Of a DNA stretch of 64,000 nt, positions 60,276-64,000 are shown piece after piece. The stretch lies in assembly GCA_028277405.1 (NCBI GenBank), contig JANQGH010000098.1, positions 124,001-188,000 of the forward strand. The letters are read 5' to 3'. The notes beneath the pieces are model-generated. The model had not been told where the DNA came from and did not search any database. It saw only the letters and a program-made list of their open reading frames with translations. Numbering within the stretch: position 1 is the stretch's first letter; every line of letters begins with the position of its first letter. The DNA is from Alphaproteobacteria bacterium (GTDB lineage: Bacteria; Pseudomonadota; Alphaproteobacteria; DSM-16000; Inquilinaceae). The position numbers were made by a program, and so were the translations under genes.

Positions 60276-61223
60276 CTATTGGCCATTGATGGTCGGCAGC
60301 ATCGTCAAATAGACCGCCATCGCTTGCCGATCAGAGGTGGTCAGCTGTGATGTGTTTTCGCTGACGACTTCGGCCATGTCTCCGCCGACAAAATTCCCGT
60401 CCGGCAGCATGCCGATGTTCAGGAAGAACGTTATGTCCGAAAGGCTCCAGCCATCGAGGCCGGCGGGCGTGATGTCCGGAACCGGCCGCCCGTCCGGGCC
60501 CGAGGAGGTGCCCGAAAACGCGCTGTCGTGATCGAGCCCGCCAAGAAGTGTTCTGTCCGTATGGCATTGCCCGCAATGGCCCAGCACCTCGACAAGATAG
60601 GCGCCACGCAGCCAGGCCTCGGGCTGCTCGCCTGAGATCTCGGGCCCGCCAGGCTCGAAATAGAGCCATCGCCAGGCTTGGATCGGAAACCGCCAGCGGT
60701 ACGGCAGTGCGAGGTCATGCTCCAGATTTGGCTCGGCCGATGGCGGCACCGTCTGGAGATAGGCCCACAGATCGGCCACGTCCGTGTCGGTCATGCCGGT
60801 GTATGACGTGAACGGAAAGGCGGGGTAATAGAGGCTGCCGTCCGGCGCGATGCCTTCGCGCAGGGCGCGATCGAACTCCGCTTCCGTCCAACCGCCGATA
60901 CCGTGCTCGGCGTCGGGCGTGATGTTCGGTCCGTAGAAGGTGCCGAACGGTGTCTCCAGCGGGCGGCCGCCGGCTAAGGCTTCGCCGTTCTCGGCGGTGT
61001 GACAGGCGGCACACCCCCCGGCAATAAAGACTTGGCGTCCCCGCTCGACCGGGTCGTCGATAGGTGGGTTCGGCTGCCAGTCAATCTCGGCCAGCAGGGC
61101 ACCCACATCGCCTGCCGGGGCCAGCGGGGGTCTCGGGCCGGGTGCCAGGACGAAAATGACGACCACCAGCCCGGTGATGCCGACCGCCAGGGTCAGTGCG
61201 ACCAGTCTGAGCAGCCGTCGCAC
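60276..61223 (-). CDS. Membrane-anchored dihaem cytochrome c
   Basis: A 315-residue protein with one N-terminal membrane helix (LRLVALTLAVGITGLVVVIFVLA), then two c-type haem sites, CAACH (about 71-75) and CGQCH (about 217-221). PNITPDAEHGIGGWTEAEFDRALREG and PDITPAGLDGWSLSDITFFL are typical of the dihaem c subunits paired with alcohol, sorbitol or gluconate dehydrogenases, but no such dehydrogenase is adjacent. It lies 22 bases after the cytochrome c-prime gene. Confidence 0.9.
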   Translation of the reverse strand: MRRLLRLVALTLAVGITGLVVVIFVLAPGPRPPLAPAGDVGALLAEIDWQPNPPIDDPVERGRQVFIAGGCAACHTAENGEALAGGRPLETPFGTFYGPNITPDAEHGIGGWTEAEFDRALREGIAPDGSLYYPAFPFTSYTGMTDTDVADLWAYLQTVPPSAEPNLEHDLALPYRWRFPIQAWRWLYFEPGGPEISGEQPEAWLRGAYLVEVLGHCGQCHTDRTLLGGLDHDSAFSGTSSGPDGRPVPDITPAGLDGWSLSDITFFLNIGMLPDGNFVGGDMAEVVSENTSQLTTSDRQAMAVYLTMLPTINGQ

Positions 61224-61245
61224 AGCCTCGGCCGCCCTCTATGAA

Positions 61246-61713
61246 CTAGCTGTCGTCGGCCTGATAAACGTCGTGGCAGGCGCCACAGGTTCGACCGGCC
61301 TGGGCCATGGCGGCAGCAATGTTCGCAGGATCTCCAAGCGCGACGACTTCCTCAAAGTCTACAATGGCCTGAGAGGCCGCGTTGGCCGCCTCGGTAAAGT
61401 CGTCCCATTGCTCCCAGATGATGGGCAGCGCAGCGCTGTTGCCGACCCCGACCTCCGTGCCCTCGGGGAACCAGGACAGGATGTCGGGCGCAAGCGCGGC
61501 GGCCGGCATGACCGCTTCCTGCACCTCTTCGATCGTCGCGGCATCTTCGCGCACATAGGCACCGGTCACGCGCATCGCATTGCCGAAGACCTTCATATTG
61601 TCTTGACGCTGCTCGACAAGTTCCTCCGGCGACTGGGCGTTGACCGCGGTCAGGCCGATGCCGGTGGCGATAGCGATGCCAGCCAACGATGCAGCGGTTC
61701 CAATCCTTTTCAT
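61246..61713 (-). CDS. Cytochrome c-prime / c556-type protein
   Basis: A 155-residue exported protein (signal MKRIGTAASLAGIAIATGIGL...AQS) with a helical body and a single haem site near the C terminus, RTCGACHDVYQ (about 142-152), the layout of cytochrome c-prime. Such proteins bind NO or carry electrons in the periplasm. It is the first gene of the minus-strand cytochrome set, with GGAGGAT just upstream. Confidence 0.88.
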   Translation of the reverse strand: MKRIGTAASLAGIAIATGIGLTAVNAQSPEELVEQRQDNMKVFGNAMRVTGAYVREDAATIEEVQEAVMPAAALAPDILSWFPEGTEVGVGNSAALPIIWEQWDDFTEAANAASQAIVDFEEVVALGDPANIAAAMAQAGRTCGACHDVYQADDS

Positions 61714-62031
61714 CCTCCCGATCCTCCTGTCCAGAAAATCAAAGTGACCGGGCTATTGTCATCAAAACGGCCCGCGAGGCCAGCCAATTGCCACCATTCA
61801 CGGATATTTCATCCTTATTCACACCCATTTGTCGATGTTTTTGAGTGTCGCCGGTATCATCGCAAACCCCCGATTGATCGGCGTTCCGGACGTTGTTGCG
61901 CTGCGCAAACCTGTATGATAGACCACGGCCCGACTGGGCGGCGCCGGGCCGTTCGGGCATCGAAACCGCTGCCCCCAATGCCCATTTTGCGGCGTGGGGC
62001 CTTTGTTCTTTTCCGGCATTAGAGGATCGCC
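61714..62031. other. Divergent promoter region between cytochrome c-prime and the atp operon
   Basis: A 318-base gap that should carry the atpHA promoter and that of the cytochrome set. TATGAT at 61914-61919 is a plausible -10 for atpH, but its -35 is weak. A TTAGAGGA site precedes the atpH GTG. No coding frame here is convincing. Confidence 0.4.
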
Positions 62032-62591
62032 GTGGCAGCCACAGCAACCGGTTCATCGGGCCTTGCCCAACGCTATGCCAACGCCTTGTTGGAATTGGCG
62101 GAAGATGCCAAGGCGCTGGATCAGGTCGCCGATGATCTGAAGGCCCTGCACCAGGCGTTGGCGGAGAGCGCCGATCTCCGGGTCCTGGTGCGCAGCCCGC
62201 TGCTGACCCGCGACGAGCAGACCGGTGCGATGAAGTCCATCCTGGACAAGGCCGGTGCTGCGGACCTGACGCGCAAGTTCTTGGGCGTGGTTGCCTCCAA
62301 CCGCCGTCTGTTCGCGCTTGAGGCCATGATCACCGCTTACCTGGAAGAGCTGGCGCGCCGCCGAGGCGAGGTCACAGCGGACGTGGTGACGGCCCATGAA
62401 CTGTCGGACGAGCAAACCAAGGCGCTGACCGATCAGATCAAGAAGGTCGTCGGCGCCAAGGTCGCGATCAACCAGACGGTCGACCCGTCGCTGTTGGGCG
62501 GCATGGTCGTGCGGATCGGGTCGCGCATGGTCGACAGCTCGCTCAGGACTAAATTGAACAAGATGCAACTGGCCATGAAAGGTATTGGCTA

Positions 62592-62592
<1 letters not shown>
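62032..62592 (+). CDS. atpH: ATP synthase F1 subunit delta
   Basis: A 186-residue delta (OSCP) subunit joining F1 to the peripheral stalk. [22 protein letters not shown] at the N terminus and [28 protein letters not shown] at the C terminus are the family signatures. GTG start. The TAA overlaps the atpA ATG by one base, so the two are coupled, as in the alphaproteobacterial atpHAGDC operon. Confidence 0.96.

Positions 62593-64000
<1,408 letters not shown>

Noticed and set aside
60998-61015. TGTGACAGGCGGCACAC resembling a CRP site
   Set aside because: It lies inside the dihaem cytochrome gene at the codons of the CAACH haem motif and does not match the TCACA half.

Overview
The window looks like a stretch of a GC-rich alphaproteobacterial chromosome, probably from a Rhodospirillales-type free-living heterotroph. 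Supporting signs are the neighbourhood of priA, fsa, DUF484, xerC and the atpH-atpA start, a tripartite tricarboxylate transporter (TTT), a FecR/CHASE2-cyclase pair and zeaxanthin-type carotenoid genes. The genus cannot be fixed from what is visible. I saw no tRNA, rRNA, CRISPR array, transposase or prophage.

Layout. (1) 1-2.9 kb: minus-strand operon of a pyruvate-decarboxylase-type enzyme, a free STAS protein and an NCS2 nucleobase permease cut by the left edge. (2) 3-5.5 kb: mutarotase-like protein, SDR, MarR regulator. (3) 5.5-10.2 kb: signalling block of FecR-like periplasmic protein, CHASE2 nucleotide cyclase with altered base-recognition residues, BTAD (SARP-like) regulator and, divergently, a CRP-type regulator. 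A perfect TGTGA-N6-TCACA palindrome precedes the BTAD gene. (4) 10.2-17.5 kb: crtY-crtI-crtB (plus strand, crtY overlapping crp), convergent crtZ, and crtE translationally coupled to a two-gene ABC transporter. (5) 17.6-26.2 kb: 2-oxoglutarate hydroxylase, class A penicillin-binding protein, exported protein, opgG and a membrane sulfatase-fold transferase. (6) 26.3-39.7 kb: catabolic island of a TTT transporter (tctB, tctA, tctC), a leaderless TRAP-receptor-like protein, two Gfo/Idh/MocA dehydrogenases, LysR, EthD/DABB-like protein, AhpD-like protein, cupin, two 3-hydroxyisobutyrate-dehydrogenase-like enzymes, an LDH2-family dehydrogenase, VOC protein and Nu-class GST. (7) 39.7-50 kb: PAS-like/RadC fusion, SDR, Yip1-family membrane protein, RlmD-type methyltransferase, a triple-hairpin repeat, ParA-like ATPase, CYTH-CHAD protein and DNA polymerase I. 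(8) 49.5-53.6 kb: pspF facing pspA-pspB-pspC with a sigma-54 promoter between, an orphan ParD-like protein, a PPOX-family flavoprotein and a small exported protein. (9) 53.6-58.3 kb: xerC, DUF484, fsa and divergent priA. (10) 58.3-61.7 kb: YceI, cytochrome b561, YceI, dihaem cytochrome c and cytochrome c-prime. (11) 62-64 kb: atpH and the start of atpA.

How the parts may work together. The FecR-cyclase-CRP-BTAD block could be one signalling circuit. The CRP-type protein keeps the Arg-Glu pair that reads TGTGA in E. coli CRP, the matching box lies upstream of the BTAD gene, and crp is translationally coupled to the carotenoid operon. The crt genes are sufficient in principle for zeaxanthin from farnesyl diphosphate. 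The TTT island looks like uptake plus oxidation of an unidentified small carboxylate or sugar-derived acid. The psp block is a membrane-stress response and the YceI/cytochrome block a periplasmic electron-transfer module.
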